The position numbers and the translations under genes are program-made. 64,000 nt of DNA from a virus: the IMG/VR virus record IMGVR_UViG_3300034108_000811, positions 1 to 64,000 of that record, one strand, 5' to 3'. A model generated the notes under the pieces. That model was given only the letters and a program-made list of their open reading frames with translations, did not search any database and was not told where the DNA came from. This document shows positions 17,361 to 24,131 of this stretch, one piece after another (positions within the stretch are counted from its first letter, which is position 1; each line of letters opens with the position of its first letter).

Positions 17361-17742
17361 AACATGTGGCGGAAATTGTGACAAAGAATATTGTTTTGGG
17401 TGCAAACCAAGAAAGCCATTAGCTCAGAGAAAAATGTTGGTTAATACCTACAAAAAGGGGAATGATGTGGAAAATAAACAACAAATGCATGAATTTTTCC
17501 AATTATTATGGAAAAAATTCCCTCATTATTCTATGATTAGTGGAAAATATTTAGGAAATGAACCTTTAACAATATTCTTTCATCACATTTTACCAAAAGA
17601 AAAATATCCACAAGCTTGTTTAGATGAAGAAAACATCATAATTTTGACTCTTGAAGAACATGAACAAGTGGAAATGGACATGTATAGATTTGAAGAAGTG
17701 AACAACAAACGTAATTATTTAAAAACCAAATACAATTTATGA
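17347..17742 (+). CDS. Zinc-finger HNH-like nuclease
   Basis: A 131-residue protein from the ATG at 17347; a TTG 21 bases upstream in frame is a poorer start. The N-terminus has CKTCGGNC and CFGC, a four-Cys zinc finger. The C-terminal part has FFHHILPKEKYP, then ENIIILTLEEHEQVE, an HNH-type arrangement (His-His, Asn, His) as in NinG-like or other phage HNH proteins. It overlaps recA by 14 bases. A recombination-associated nuclease is plausible; a homing enzyme is the alternative. Confidence 0.65.
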   Translation: MNKCKTCGGNCDKEYCFGCKPRKPLAQRKMLVNTYKKGNDVENKQQMHEFFQLLWKKFPHYSMISGKYLGNEPLTIFFHHILPKEKYPQACLDEENIIILTLEEHEQVEMDMYRFEEVNNKRNYLKTKYNL

Positions 17743-18026
17743 ATCAGTTTTTTTACACAAGGGTGGAAGGAGAAAAGACCTTTAATGACAGTTTTAATGT
17801 TAATTTAGTTATTCGTTCTGTAGAGAATGAAGATGGAACAGTGTTAGTGTTGCTTAATGATTTACATGAGCGCTCTCGTGAAGTTCCTGATATTAATGTT
17901 AAAACAAACAAGGTGGTGGGAATGAAACGCCAAAGAGATGTATTTCAGAGTGAAATTACACTAAGTAAAGAAGATGGAATTAGATTTAAAACTTTAAACG
18001 AAAAAGAATGGAATTTAAGAAACTAA
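17739..18026 (+). CDS. Hypothetical protein (95 aa)
   Basis: A 95-residue beta-rich protein (FNVNLVIRSVENEDGTVLVLLNDLHERSREVP). It overlaps both neighbours (4 and 19 bases). No domain recognised. Placement between a nuclease and a cochaperonin gives no clear hint. Confidence 0.5.
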   Translation: MNQFFYTRVEGEKTFNDSFNVNLVIRSVENEDGTVLVLLNDLHERSREVPDINVKTNKVVGMKRQRDVFQSEITLSKEDGIRFKTLNEKEWNLRN

Positions 18027-18295
18027 GAGGCAATCGTGTATATTTAGAATTGCCCAAGAAAGAAGAAAGTAAGTTAGTTGTTGATGAAAACACTAAAGAA
18101 GCATTACAAAAGGAGATGTTAAAGAAGATGTCTAAGCTGAATGTGTATGCTGTAGGTGACCTTGTCACTGATATTATCCCTGGAGATGATGTGTTAGTTG
18201 ACCCAAGTGCTCTCAGTAAAAGTCTTATTATTCCTCTGTCTGATGAAAAAGATGTATTATTAGTGTCACCTTTTGATATTATACACGTATGGTAG
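18008..18295 (+). CDS. GroES-like cochaperonin
   Basis: A 95-residue protein with the GroES layout: an N-terminal strand RGNRVYLELPKKEES, a mobile-loop region (about residues 17-40), then LNVYAVGDLVTDIIPGDDVLVDPSA and the closing strand VLLVSPFDIIHVW. The strand order and the 'aVGd.V.di..GD.Vlv...dI..v' pattern are typical. Phages such as T4 (gp31) encode a GroES substitute that adapts host GroEL for folding capsid protein. No GroEL gene is seen, as expected. Overlaps the GT gene by seven bases. Confidence 0.8.
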   Translation: MEFKKLRGNRVYLELPKKEESKLVVDENTKEALQKEMLKKMSKLNVYAVGDLVTDIIPGDDVLVDPSALSKSLIIPLSDEKDVLLVSPFDIIHVW

Positions 18296-19059
18296 AAAAT
18301 CTTCCATTTATTAGTGCGAAGTGCATAACTTATGGAAGGGTGGAAATGTTGGAGGAAAGCTTACATAGCTTCCTCCAGCAAGACTATCCTGCTGATAAGT
18401 GTGAGCTTGTAATCGTTAATGATTATCATCTGCAGAAGCTTAAGTTTGATCACCCACAGGTGAGAATATACAATCTTGATGAAACATTCTCCACTATAGG
18501 AGATAAAGAAAACTATGCTACAGAGCTCTGTAAAGGAGACATCATATGTCAATGGGATGATGATGATGTAGCTACTCCTTGGCATTTGAAGAATGTAGCC
18601 AAATATTTCACTGATGATGTGAATATTATGCATTGGAACCCAGGTGTGTTCTATAATGGTGATGGTATTACAGACATCAGATGGATAGGTAATTCTGGTA
18701 TTGTTTTTCGTAAATCAGCCTGGAAAGCTATTGGAGGACATCCTATTGAGAATGCTGGATATGACATGACATTTATAGAGCGTTTACATGCTCATGGAGG
18801 AAGACTATTTGCTGAACCTCCTAAAGAAGAAGCAAGTTGGTTCTATATGTGGGGTGGAAGAGGCTATCATATGTCTGGACAAGGACATGACAAAGAAGGC
18901 AGTCCAAATGTTATACAGAGGCATAGTATGCATATAGAGAACATGAGAATGCAAGGCAAGATTCCCACAGGAGAAATAGAACTAAAGCCTTATTGGAAAC
19001 AAGATTATCAACAAATATTAAAAGACTATGTTAGTAGACTTCATAATCCCAACATATAA
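18289..19059 (+). CDS. Family 2-type glycosyltransferase
   Basis: A 256-residue GT-A fold enzyme. It has the N-terminal nucleotide-binding strand (ISAKCITYGRVEMLEESLHSFLQQDYP), then ELVIVNDY, NYATELCKGDIICQWDDDDVATPWHL with the DxD metal site in DDDD, and the acceptor-site region SGIVFRKSAWKAIGGHPIENAGYDMTFIERL (GT2: ...Rr.af..iGGf......ED.df..R). It would transfer a sugar from a nucleotide sugar to DNA, a virion protein or a host glycan; the acceptor cannot be told from sequence. It starts a run of sugar-related genes. Confidence 0.8.
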   Translation: MVENLPFISAKCITYGRVEMLEESLHSFLQQDYPADKCELVIVNDYHLQKLKFDHPQVRIYNLDETFSTIGDKENYATELCKGDIICQWDDDDVATPWHLKNVAKYFTDDVNIMHWNPGVFYNGDGITDIRWIGNSGIVFRKSAWKAIGGHPIENAGYDMTFIERLHAHGGRLFAEPPKEEASWFYMWGGRGYHMSGQGHDKEGSPNVIQRHSMHIENMRMQGKIPTGEIELKPYWKQDYQQILKDYVSRLHNPNI

Positions 19060-19594
19060 CAGACCTGAGCTGTTAAAATGCATGCTACATTCCTTAGTTG
19101 CTCAAATAGAGCCTGATTGGGGAGCACATGTTGTTATAGACAACCCTGATGATGTAGAGAACGTTAAGCTTGTAGAAAGCTTTAATGACAAACGCATTAG
19201 ATGGTCAAAGATGGACAAGCGTTATAATGACTGGGGACATACACCAAGAGAATATGGTAAACAGCAAAGTGAGGCTGATTACATTATTATGACAGGAGAT
19301 GACAACTATTACACTCCTAATTTTACAAAAGAACTTGATTCTAGAGCAATTGATAATCCTGGTATGATATATTGGGACATGGTGCATTCTCACTATCATT
19401 ATGCGTATTTTAAATGTTTTCCTGGTGGAGGACAAATAGACATGGGAGCATTTGCTACACGTAGAGACCTTGCCCAACAAATTCCATTAGGAACAGAATA
19501 TGCAGCTGATGGATGGTTTGTTGAGCATTTTAAACAAAAATTTCCATACGAAAACATTGCAAGAATAGACAAAGTGTTATTCGTTCATAACTAA
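19028..19594 (+). CDS. Family 2-like glycosyltransferase, short
   Basis: A 188-residue enzyme with DFIIPTYNRPELLKCMLHSLVAQ at the N-terminus (the GT2 opening), EYGKQQSEADYIIMTGDDNYYTPNF with a DD metal site, and a C-terminal FATRRDLAQQIP...DGWFVEHFKQK acceptor region. It overlaps the previous glycosyltransferase by 32 bases, so the two are probably co-translated and may act in sequence on one glycan. Confidence 0.75.
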   Translation: MLVDFIIPTYNRPELLKCMLHSLVAQIEPDWGAHVVIDNPDDVENVKLVESFNDKRIRWSKMDKRYNDWGHTPREYGKQQSEADYIIMTGDDNYYTPNFTKELDSRAIDNPGMIYWDMVHSHYHYAYFKCFPGGGQIDMGAFATRRDLAQQIPLGTEYAADGWFVEHFKQKFPYENIARIDKVLFVHN

Positions 19595-19599
19595 TTTAT

Positions 19600-19821
19600 A
19601 TGATAGTACAAACCATTCATGAAATCCTCAATCCATTTGATGTTGAGGTGAAAGAGCTAGGCTATGGTGTAGCTCTTTTTTTAATTGCTGGAAGTATACA
19701 TAGTAATCCCCAGTTTATTATTAGATTTTATAAAACAGGAATTCTTCGTACAGTGGACCAAAACGATATTATAGTTTATGGTAATCCAACAGCAGGAGAA
19801 TCTTTAATACCAAAACAATGA
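19600..19821 (+). CDS. Hypothetical protein (73 aa)
   Basis: A 73-residue beta-rich protein (VKELGYGVALFLIAGSIHSNPQFIIRFYKTG). It is coupled to the methyltransferase gene by a four-base overlap and sits amid glycan genes. Function unknown. Confidence 0.5.
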   Translation: MIVQTIHEILNPFDVEVKELGYGVALFLIAGSIHSNPQFIIRFYKTGILRTVDQNDIIVYGNPTAGESLIPKQ

Positions 19822-20399
19822 TATTAACAGAAATTGCCAATAAGAATGGCACAGATAAAGGAACAGAGCATTATGAAGCTCATGGGTATACAGATCATTA
19901 TGAGAAATATATTCCTTCTACAGGAAACTACACTCTCTTAGAGATAGGTGTGTGGCATGGGGATAGCCTAAGGATGTGGAAGGAATACAATCCTGAAATG
20001 AATTTACATGGTGTGGACATTGATCCAAGAACGACAAATTATGTTTCTCCAGATGAATTTAATATACATATAGGAGACCAAACAGATGAGAAATTCTTAG
20101 AAGATGTTGTTAAGCTTACAGGTCCCCTTGATTTTGTTATAGATGATGGAAGCCATGTAGGAGAACATATTGTAAAAAGCTTTGAAATCCTATGGAAACA
20201 TGTAAAGCCTGGAGGTTATTATTTCATTGAAGATTTGCATGCAGGACAAGCTGATGCAATGAATACAAGTATAAAAATACTTGATATTATAGATGCTATG
20301 AAACCCCATCATGATCATGACTTAGTGTGGATAACTCCAAATATTATTTATACACGCTTTGCTGTAAACAATAAACTACTAATTTTAGAAAAACCATGA
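19818..20399 (+). CDS. SAM-dependent methyltransferase
   Basis: A 193-residue class I methyltransferase. It opens with ANKNGTDKGTEHYEAHGYTDHYEKYI, typical of the sugar O-methyltransferases that cluster with glycosyltransferases (MycE/CmcI-like). It then has the SAM motif LLEIGVWHGDSLRMW, the acidic strand HGVDIDP, and DFVIDDGSHVGEHIVKSFE, with HVKPGGYYFIEDLH as post-motif III. It likely methylates a sugar or small molecule as part of the glycan pathway encoded here. Confidence 0.8.
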   Translation: MILTEIANKNGTDKGTEHYEAHGYTDHYEKYIPSTGNYTLLEIGVWHGDSLRMWKEYNPEMNLHGVDIDPRTTNYVSPDEFNIHIGDQTDEKFLEDVVKLTGPLDFVIDDGSHVGEHIVKSFEILWKHVKPGGYYFIEDLHAGQADAMNTSIKILDIIDAMKPHHDHDLVWITPNIIYTRFAVNNKLLILEKP

Positions 20400-21052
20400 C
20401 CCCAATTCCTGTAATAATAAACAATAGAAACCTTCTAACATGGCCCAAAGCTATGGTAGAGAGAATAAAACAATTTAAGGGTGTGGGAGAGATTATTATT
20501 GTAGACAATGATTCATCCTACCCACCATTATTAGAATGGTATGCTACTAATCCTTGTAGAATAGAGAAGCTTGATAGGAATGTAGGAATGGCTGCTCCTT
20601 GGTTAGCAGGTGTAGTGGCTAGGCTTGGTGTAGCACATTATGTTGTAACAGACCCAGATATGGGGCTAGCAGAAACTCCATACGATGTTCTTCTTCATCT
20701 AAAGGAGAAAATGCAAGAGCTTAATCTAACAAAGATAGGACTAGGACTAGACTGGCAGAGAGTGGAGAGCAAATCTCCTTATTATCAAAGACTCCATGTA
20801 TACGAGAAAGATAGATGGGAGAAATCACGCATGGTGGATGGTGTGGCACTAGATGTACAAATAGACACTACATTTGCTTTATACGCTATAGGAAACTATT
20901 TTATAGGAGGTGCGTCTACAACATTTCCATATGTAGCAAGACATCTTCCTTGGGAATTCTCTATAGAAGAAGCAAGAAACAATGAGGAATTTCTGTATTA
21001 TATACAGAATGCCACATCAGCCTCTTCCTACAAAACAATTGTAACGCTGTAA
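20396..21052 (+). CDS. Glycosyltransferase, GT2-like
   Basis: A 218-residue GT-A type protein: VIINNRNLLTWPKAMVERIKQFKGVGEIIIVDNDSSYPPLLEWY at the N-terminus, CRIEKLDRNVGMAAPWLAG, and HYVVTDPDMGLAE with the DPD metal-binding motif. The pattern is that of sugar transferases in LPS or capsule clusters. It is the last gene of the plus-strand unit and is followed by a bidirectional terminator. Confidence 0.75.
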   Translation: MTPIPVIINNRNLLTWPKAMVERIKQFKGVGEIIIVDNDSSYPPLLEWYATNPCRIEKLDRNVGMAAPWLAGVVARLGVAHYVVTDPDMGLAETPYDVLLHLKEKMQELNLTKIGLGLDWQRVESKSPYYQRLHVYEKDRWEKSRMVDGVALDVQIDTTFALYAIGNYFIGGASTTFPYVARHLPWEFSIEEARNNEEFLYYIQNATSASSYKTIVTL

Positions 21053-21054
21053 AT

Positions 21055-21083
21055 AAAAAAGCCCTCGTAATTGAGGGCTTTTT
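21055..21083. terminator. Bidirectional terminator between convergent operons
   Basis: GCCCTC (21061-21066) pairs with GAGGGC (21073-21078), flanked by six A on the left and a T-run on the right, so it can act in both directions. It separates the plus-strand glycan operon from the minus-strand late operon. Confidence 0.85.
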
Positions 21084-21094
21084 CTTTATCGAAA

Positions 21095-21169
21095 GCTTCT
21101 TTAAGGGACCTACTCTAGAATAGGTGTTCACAACCTGAGTGTGCAGTTCTTATGAGATGCAGGAGAAGC
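21095..21169. other. 75-base tRNA-sized structured element, not a canonical tRNA
   Basis: A 7-bp outer helix closes the element (GCTTCTT with GAGAAGC). Inside are short hairpins: CCTA/TAGG, an alternative TAGGT/ACCTG with a 7-base loop, CACA/TGTG, and TGCA/TGCA. On the plus strand bases 8-9 are TA as in tRNA, but no TTCRANN T-loop and no GG D-loop are present on either strand. On the minus strand it would be a 3' untranslated element of the late operon. Confidence 0.25.
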
Positions 21170-21171
21170 GA

Positions 21172-21309
21172 TTATTTTGACAATCTCTTTGATTTGAGAG
21201 GCCACATTTTACTTTTCAGTCTGCTTTTTGTATCACCTTCTTTCATGTAATTATCCTTAGGCTTAGGATTAATCACTTTAGGTGCTTTCTTTGGCTTTCC
21301 TGATTTCAT
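21172..21309 (-). CDS. Small Lys-rich protein (45 aa)
   Basis: A 45-residue very basic frame (MKSGKPKKAPKVINPKPKDN...). Almost one residue in three is Lys or Arg, and Pro is frequent. It abuts the next gene in the late operon with the same strand and style. It is probably disordered and nucleic-acid binding. Function unknown. Confidence 0.5.
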   Translation of the reverse strand: MKSGKPKKAPKVINPKPKDNYMKEGDTKSRLKSKMWPLKSKRLSK

Positions 21310-21522
21310 TTAACAACCCTTTTTCATCATTCCACCCTTTTTCATCATAGATGCACCGTAATTAGCTTTCTTTGTACCTTTAGGTACCATAGAAGCAGCT
21401 TTACCACCCATTTTCATTTTTGTACCAGATTTAGCAATAACACCACGACCTTTTAATATATCAGCCTTAGTTACTTTACCATCCTTGTTTAAGTCAGGAA
21501 AACTTTTTTTCATTTTTGCCAT
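21310..21522 (-). CDS. Small Lys/Gly/Met-rich protein with an EF-hand-like loop (70 aa)
   Basis: A 70-residue basic protein. The N-terminal part contains DLNKDGKVTKADIL, which matches the 12-residue calcium-binding loop pattern of dockerin/EF-hand repeats (D.N.DG.vt..D). The C-terminal part is a string of Lys, Met and Gly pairs (KMGGKA, MKKGGMMKKGC). It belongs to the cluster of tiny basic late proteins. A virion or DNA-condensing role is possible but unproven. Confidence 0.6.
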   Translation of the reverse strand: MAKMKKSFPDLNKDGKVTKADILKGRGVIAKSGTKMKMGGKAASMVPKGTKKANYGASMMKKGGMMKKGC

Positions 21523-21534
21523 GATTATTTAGAT

Positions 21535-22158
21535 TTAGATTTTAATATGTTTCCAAGTTTTACCTCTATGAATATCTTTTATAGAGTAATAACTCAGTTC
21601 AAGTTTATCTGCTACTTGTTTAGGAAGACAACCACTTGCCAATTGTTTTTTAATTTCAACTACTTGTTCATCTGTAAGCTTAGCCATTTTATGACTAGAA
21701 CCAGCTTTCCAATTTTTTGATAAGTTCTCTAGATGTTTGTTCCTATAAGTTTCATCTTTCCAGTTTTCTTTTTGAGAAACTGACTTTTTGAGTTTAACTT
21801 CTTCAGTTCTCTTTATTCCAAGGTTACTACCAGCAATCTTGGCTACATTATAATGTGGCTTTAGATTGTCAATATACTCTTGTTCTGTTTTAAGAATCTC
21901 CTCAGTAGGACACTCACAAATAATCTCAAACCTAAAGTTATCCTCTCCATGCTTATTCACTGCTCTGATTAACTTTACACATGTATTTTTACCAGAACGT
22001 ATGTCGTGGATGTGAGTGTAATACCTTTTTATCAGATTATTTGTACTTCCTATGTAGAACTTATCATCAACATCATTAGTAATTTTGTAAATAACTCCTC
22101 CTTTTTGCTTCTCGGAGAAGTATTTCTGTTTACTTTCATTACTAATGGCTAATATCAT
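21535..22158 (-). CDS. GIY-YIG homing endonuclease
   Basis: A 207-residue nuclease. Residues about 20-90 form the GIY-YIG domain: GGVIYKITNDVDDKFYIGSTNNLIKRYYTH, then an Arg/Lys helix and CPTEEILKTEQEYIDNLKPHYNVA with the catalytic Glu. The C-terminal part has short NUMOD-like segments (GIKRTEEVKLKKS) and an HTH-like end (LASGCLPKQVADKLELSYYSIKDIHRGKTWKHI), as in phage GIY-YIG mobile nucleases that bind DNA through these modules. It lies among tiny late genes and overlaps the one upstream by four bases. No intron is evident around it. Confidence 0.9.
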   Translation of the reverse strand: MILAISNESKQKYFSEKQKGGVIYKITNDVDDKFYIGSTNNLIKRYYTHIHDIRSGKNTCVKLIRAVNKHGEDNFRFEIICECPTEEILKTEQEYIDNLKPHYNVAKIAGSNLGIKRTEEVKLKKSVSQKENWKDETYRNKHLENLSKNWKAGSSHKMAKLTDEQVVEIKKQLASGCLPKQVADKLELSYYSIKDIHRGKTWKHIKI

Positions 22159-22322
22159 TTTTCTTTAGCTTTAATCTTTCTCTCCTGAGTTAACATAGCT
22201 TTTGTAGGGGCTTTAGATTTAGCACCAGTTTTTTTATTCTGGGCTGCTTTGCTCCTCAAATTATCCCACAATCCACGTTGTGATGTAGAACCATCTTTAC
22301 GTTTTAACATTTGTTTTGCCAT
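22155..22322 (-). CDS. Small Lys-rich protein (55 aa)
   Basis: A 55-residue basic protein: RGLWDNLRSKAAQNKK in the middle and PTKAMLTQERKIKAKEK at the end. 'LWDN' followed by Lys-rich segments and 'PTkeML.QE.KIKAK' recurs in small phage proteins, from memory, with no known function. The stop overlaps the start of the GIY-YIG gene (ATGA). Confidence 0.55.
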   Translation of the reverse strand: MAKQMLKRKDGSTSQRGLWDNLRSKAAQNKKTGAKSKAPTKAMLTQERKIKAKEK

Positions 22323-22334
22323 AATATTAAGTTT

Positions 22335-22664
22335 TTAACACTTCCACTTTCTCAAACTCTTATTAATTCTGCTGTTAGGGTCATTAGCAGTTTTTGCACT
22401 TGTAAGCTTTTTCTTCATACCTGACATCCTAGCACAAAATGATTTCTTTCTAGGACCACCCTCAGGTTGAGGAGCTTTAAGACCAGGCTTTCCTGGATTG
22501 GCTTTGTTATAAGAAGCTCTACCCTTAGCATTAAGTCCTCCAGAAGGATTCTTTCCTTCCTTTCTTTGCCATGCAGGTGTAGTGCCACCATTCTTTAATG
22601 ATGTACCATCTTTTTTAATAAGAGGACCATTAGGAACACGTGTAGGTTTCTTAATAGTAGCCAT
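22335..22664 (-). CDS. Conserved small basic phage protein (DUF6321-like, 109 aa)
   Basis: A 109-residue basic protein with NPSGGLNAKGRASYNKANPG, then PRKKSFCARMSGMKKKLTSA and RINKSLRKWKC. The pattern 'P.GGL...Gr..y' plus 'RkkSFcaRM.GM' is a recognisable conserved phage family, probably DUF6321. Many members sit among structural genes, so a virion role is likely. It lies in the cluster of tiny Lys-rich proteins. Confidence 0.65.
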   Translation of the reverse strand: MATIKKPTRVPNGPLIKKDGTSLKNGGTTPAWQRKEGKNPSGGLNAKGRASYNKANPGKPGLKAPQPEGGPRKKSFCARMSGMKKKLTSAKTANDPNSRINKSLRKWKC

Positions 22665-22666
22665 TG

Positions 22667-22816
22667 TTATTTCTTTTTAGCAGCTATTTTCTTAAAAGTT
22701 TTTGCTAACGCTTTAGCTTTACCAGTGCATCCAGGCTTTGTGATAGGCGTACATTTACCTTCTGTTCCTCTTTTCTTAATAGAGGCTGTAGCTTTTTGTA
22801 TCCATTTCTCTGCCAT
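22667..22816 (-). CDS. Small Lys-rich protein with a Cys pair (49 aa)
   Basis: A 49-residue basic frame MAEKWIQKATASIKKRGTEGKCTPITKPGCTGKAKALAKTF.... Two Cys are 8 residues apart and the C-terminus is Lys-rich. The opening 'KWIQ.A...IKK.G' is shared by small proteins in Bacteroidota phages, from memory. Function unknown. Confidence 0.5.
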   Translation of the reverse strand: MAEKWIQKATASIKKRGTEGKCTPITKPGCTGKAKALAKTFKKIAAKKK

Positions 22817-22820
22817 GATG

Positions 22821-22952
22821 TTATTTCTTTTTAGAGCCAGTCTTCTTACCAGCTATTGTACGTTGTTGCACCTTTGTAAATGCACCTTTAGGATCTACCA
22901 TAGGAGCTTTTGTTTTCTTAGTGAGAACACCTCCTGCTTGAGCTTTTTTCAT
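22821..22952 (-). CDS. Small Lys-rich protein (43 aa)
   Basis: From the ATG at 22952 the frame gives MKKAQAGGVLTKKTKAP..., 43 residues. The longer frame upstream (to 23054) overlaps the 80-residue gene in another frame and is rejected. It shares the 'KKAQ' and 'xxGG' signatures with the larger virion-type proteins at 59090-64000. Confidence 0.5.
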   Translation of the reverse strand: MKKAQAGGVLTKKTKAPMVDPKGAFTKVQQRTIAGKKTGSKKK

Positions 22953-22962
22953 GTTTAATGTT

Positions 22963-23205
22963 TTATTTAACCACTGATAAATTATTGAATGGTTCTGCTT
23001 CTTTAACAACATCAGCTTCAACAGCTTTAGCCATAACATTTTCAATTGCATCATTAGCTCTACTAGCTAAAAGAATTGTAGAGGCTTCTTGTGTGTTAAG
23101 AACAGAGCGAAGCGTGTTTAGAATTAATCCAAATTCGTGTCCTGTAATTTCAAATTTGTCATCAGGACTCCATGTATACTTTTTTGATGGGTCATACGTT
23201 GCCAT
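22963..23205 (-). CDS. Hypothetical late protein (80 aa)
   Basis: An 80-residue protein MATYDPSKKYTWSPDDKFEITGHEFGLILNTLRSVL..., amphipathic helical in the middle (EASTILLASRANDAIENVM). It is the first gene after a well-matched minus-strand promoter and heads the tiny-protein operon. No domain recognised. Confidence 0.6.
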   Translation of the reverse strand: MATYDPSKKYTWSPDDKFEITGHEFGLILNTLRSVLNTQEASTILLASRANDAIENVMAKAVEADVVKEAEPFNNLSVVK

Positions 23206-23231
23206 AAATTATAATTTTGGTTTTAAAAAAA

Positions 23232-23262
23232 CAAATGTAAAACAAATAAATCAAATATCAAA
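23232..23262 (-). promoter_or_regulatory. Minus-strand promoter for the tiny-protein operon
   Basis: On the minus strand TTTG (23262-23259), 19 bases, TACATTTG (23239-23232). The -33 element lies in the last codons of the gene at 23251-23538. The leader to the ATG at 23205 is about 20 bases. Confidence 0.65.
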
Positions 23263-23538
23263 ATCTAATTCAAATGTTATTGTTGCTGAACTTTTTATAG
23301 ACTTACTTAAGCTTAGCTTTATTTGGAAAATGTTATGTAGTTTTAATATCTCCTCCAGAAGCATGTCTGTATACATAGGAACTGATGGAGCTAGTCTAAA
23401 ATGATAGGAACGTGGGTTCTTTGTTATCTCCAATGCACAAAGTTCATCCACTGATTCTATAACTGCCTGAAGATGATTGAAATATATCACCTCATTATCT
23501 GGCATCACCTCAGGAAAAAACTTCTTATTTACTGTCAT
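23251..23538 (-). CDS. Hypothetical late protein (95 aa)
   Basis: A 95-residue protein (EVMPDNEVIYFNHLQAVIESVDELCAL...). It shares one base between its start and the ferritin-like gene's stop. Its last codons carry the next promoter. No family recognised. Confidence 0.55.
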   Translation of the reverse strand: MTVNKKFFPEVMPDNEVIYFNHLQAVIESVDELCALEITKNPRSYHFRLAPSVPMYTDMLLEEILKLHNIFQIKLSLSKSIKSSATITFELDFDI

Positions 23539-23954
23539 TAACTCAGAGTTAATAAATATTTTGCTTTTGCAGCTTCTCCAGATAGAGACTGGGCAATGTT
23601 CTCAATATCAGGCATTCCATTGGAGGAAGCATATGATTGTAGTTGAGTGGAGAATGCAAGTAAATTACCCACTACTGTATTAGGAACTCCTGAGGCGTAA
23701 TTAATGAGCATTTCATGCTTTACAGCCATTGGTCTTTTTCCTGAATACCCCATCATTTTTTCTACAATCTCATCTTTGAAATCAAACACTTTGTCATACA
23801 AACCACCAAGAGCTTGGTGTTCTGCATAACTAGTTGTCTGCCAATGCAATAGATGCAATTGGTCAACAAAGTGTGTTAGCTTTGATGCAACTAAATCTAA
23901 GCTTAGCTCTCCTCCTGAAGAGCTAAGCATATCCTCTGGAAATAAAGATTTCAT
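23538..23954 (-). CDS. Ferritin-like / Dps-like protein (DUF5856-like)
   Basis: A 138-residue helical protein from the ATG at 23954; a longer frame from 23993 overlaps the previous gene. It carries LTHFVDQLHLLHWQTTSYAEHQALGGLYDKVFDFKDEIVEKMMG with H37-W38, H46, D61-E62 and E65. This is the first half of a Dps/ferritin four-helix bundle (HW......H........D.iaE). DUF5856-like relatives occur in large phages. It might bind metal or be a structural component; ferroxidase activity is not established. The start overlaps the upstream stop as TAATG. Confidence 0.65.
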   Translation of the reverse strand: MKSLFPEDMLSSSGGELSLDLVASKLTHFVDQLHLLHWQTTSYAEHQALGGLYDKVFDFKDEIVEKMMGYSGKRPMAVKHEMLINYASGVPNTVVGNLLAFSTQLQSYASSNGMPDIENIAQSLSGEAAKAKYLLTLS

Positions 23955-24121
23955 TAGGTGGTTGTTGTAGTGGTGGTGGTATAATTGCAGCATTCATAGC
24001 CTTGAATTTCCATCCACTTACCTACCTTGGGCATGTTCTTTCTCAGAATAAGGCTTCCAGCTACAATTCTTCCACTTCCATCGAAGCGAACATAAGCTTT
24101 TAAAGGACGAGCGTTTGACAT
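23954..24121 (-). CDS. Small protein with poly-threonine tail (55 aa)
   Basis: A 55-residue frame: SNARPLKAYVRFDGSGRIVAGSL, then ECCNY and eight Thr before the stop. The N-terminal half looks like a small beta structure (AYVRFDGSGRIVAGSLILR). The Cys-Cys and poly-Thr tail are unusual. Thr runs are common at the ends of structural proteins of Bacteroidota phages and may be O-glycosylation targets, which is speculative. It precedes the ferritin-like gene. Confidence 0.5.
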   Translation of the reverse strand: MSNARPLKAYVRFDGSGRIVAGSLILRKNMPKVGKWMEIQGYECCNYTTTTTTTT

Positions 24122-24131
24122 TTTTTAATAA

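Noticed and set aside
21095-21169. A functional tRNA gene
   Set aside because: Neither strand has a TTCRANN T-loop or a GG D-loop, and the T-arm does not abut the acceptor helix. Listed only as a structured element.
22953-23054. N-terminal extension of the 43-residue Lys-rich protein
   Set aside because: It would overlap the 80-residue gene in another frame and adds low-quality Leu/Lys sequence without a start signal.
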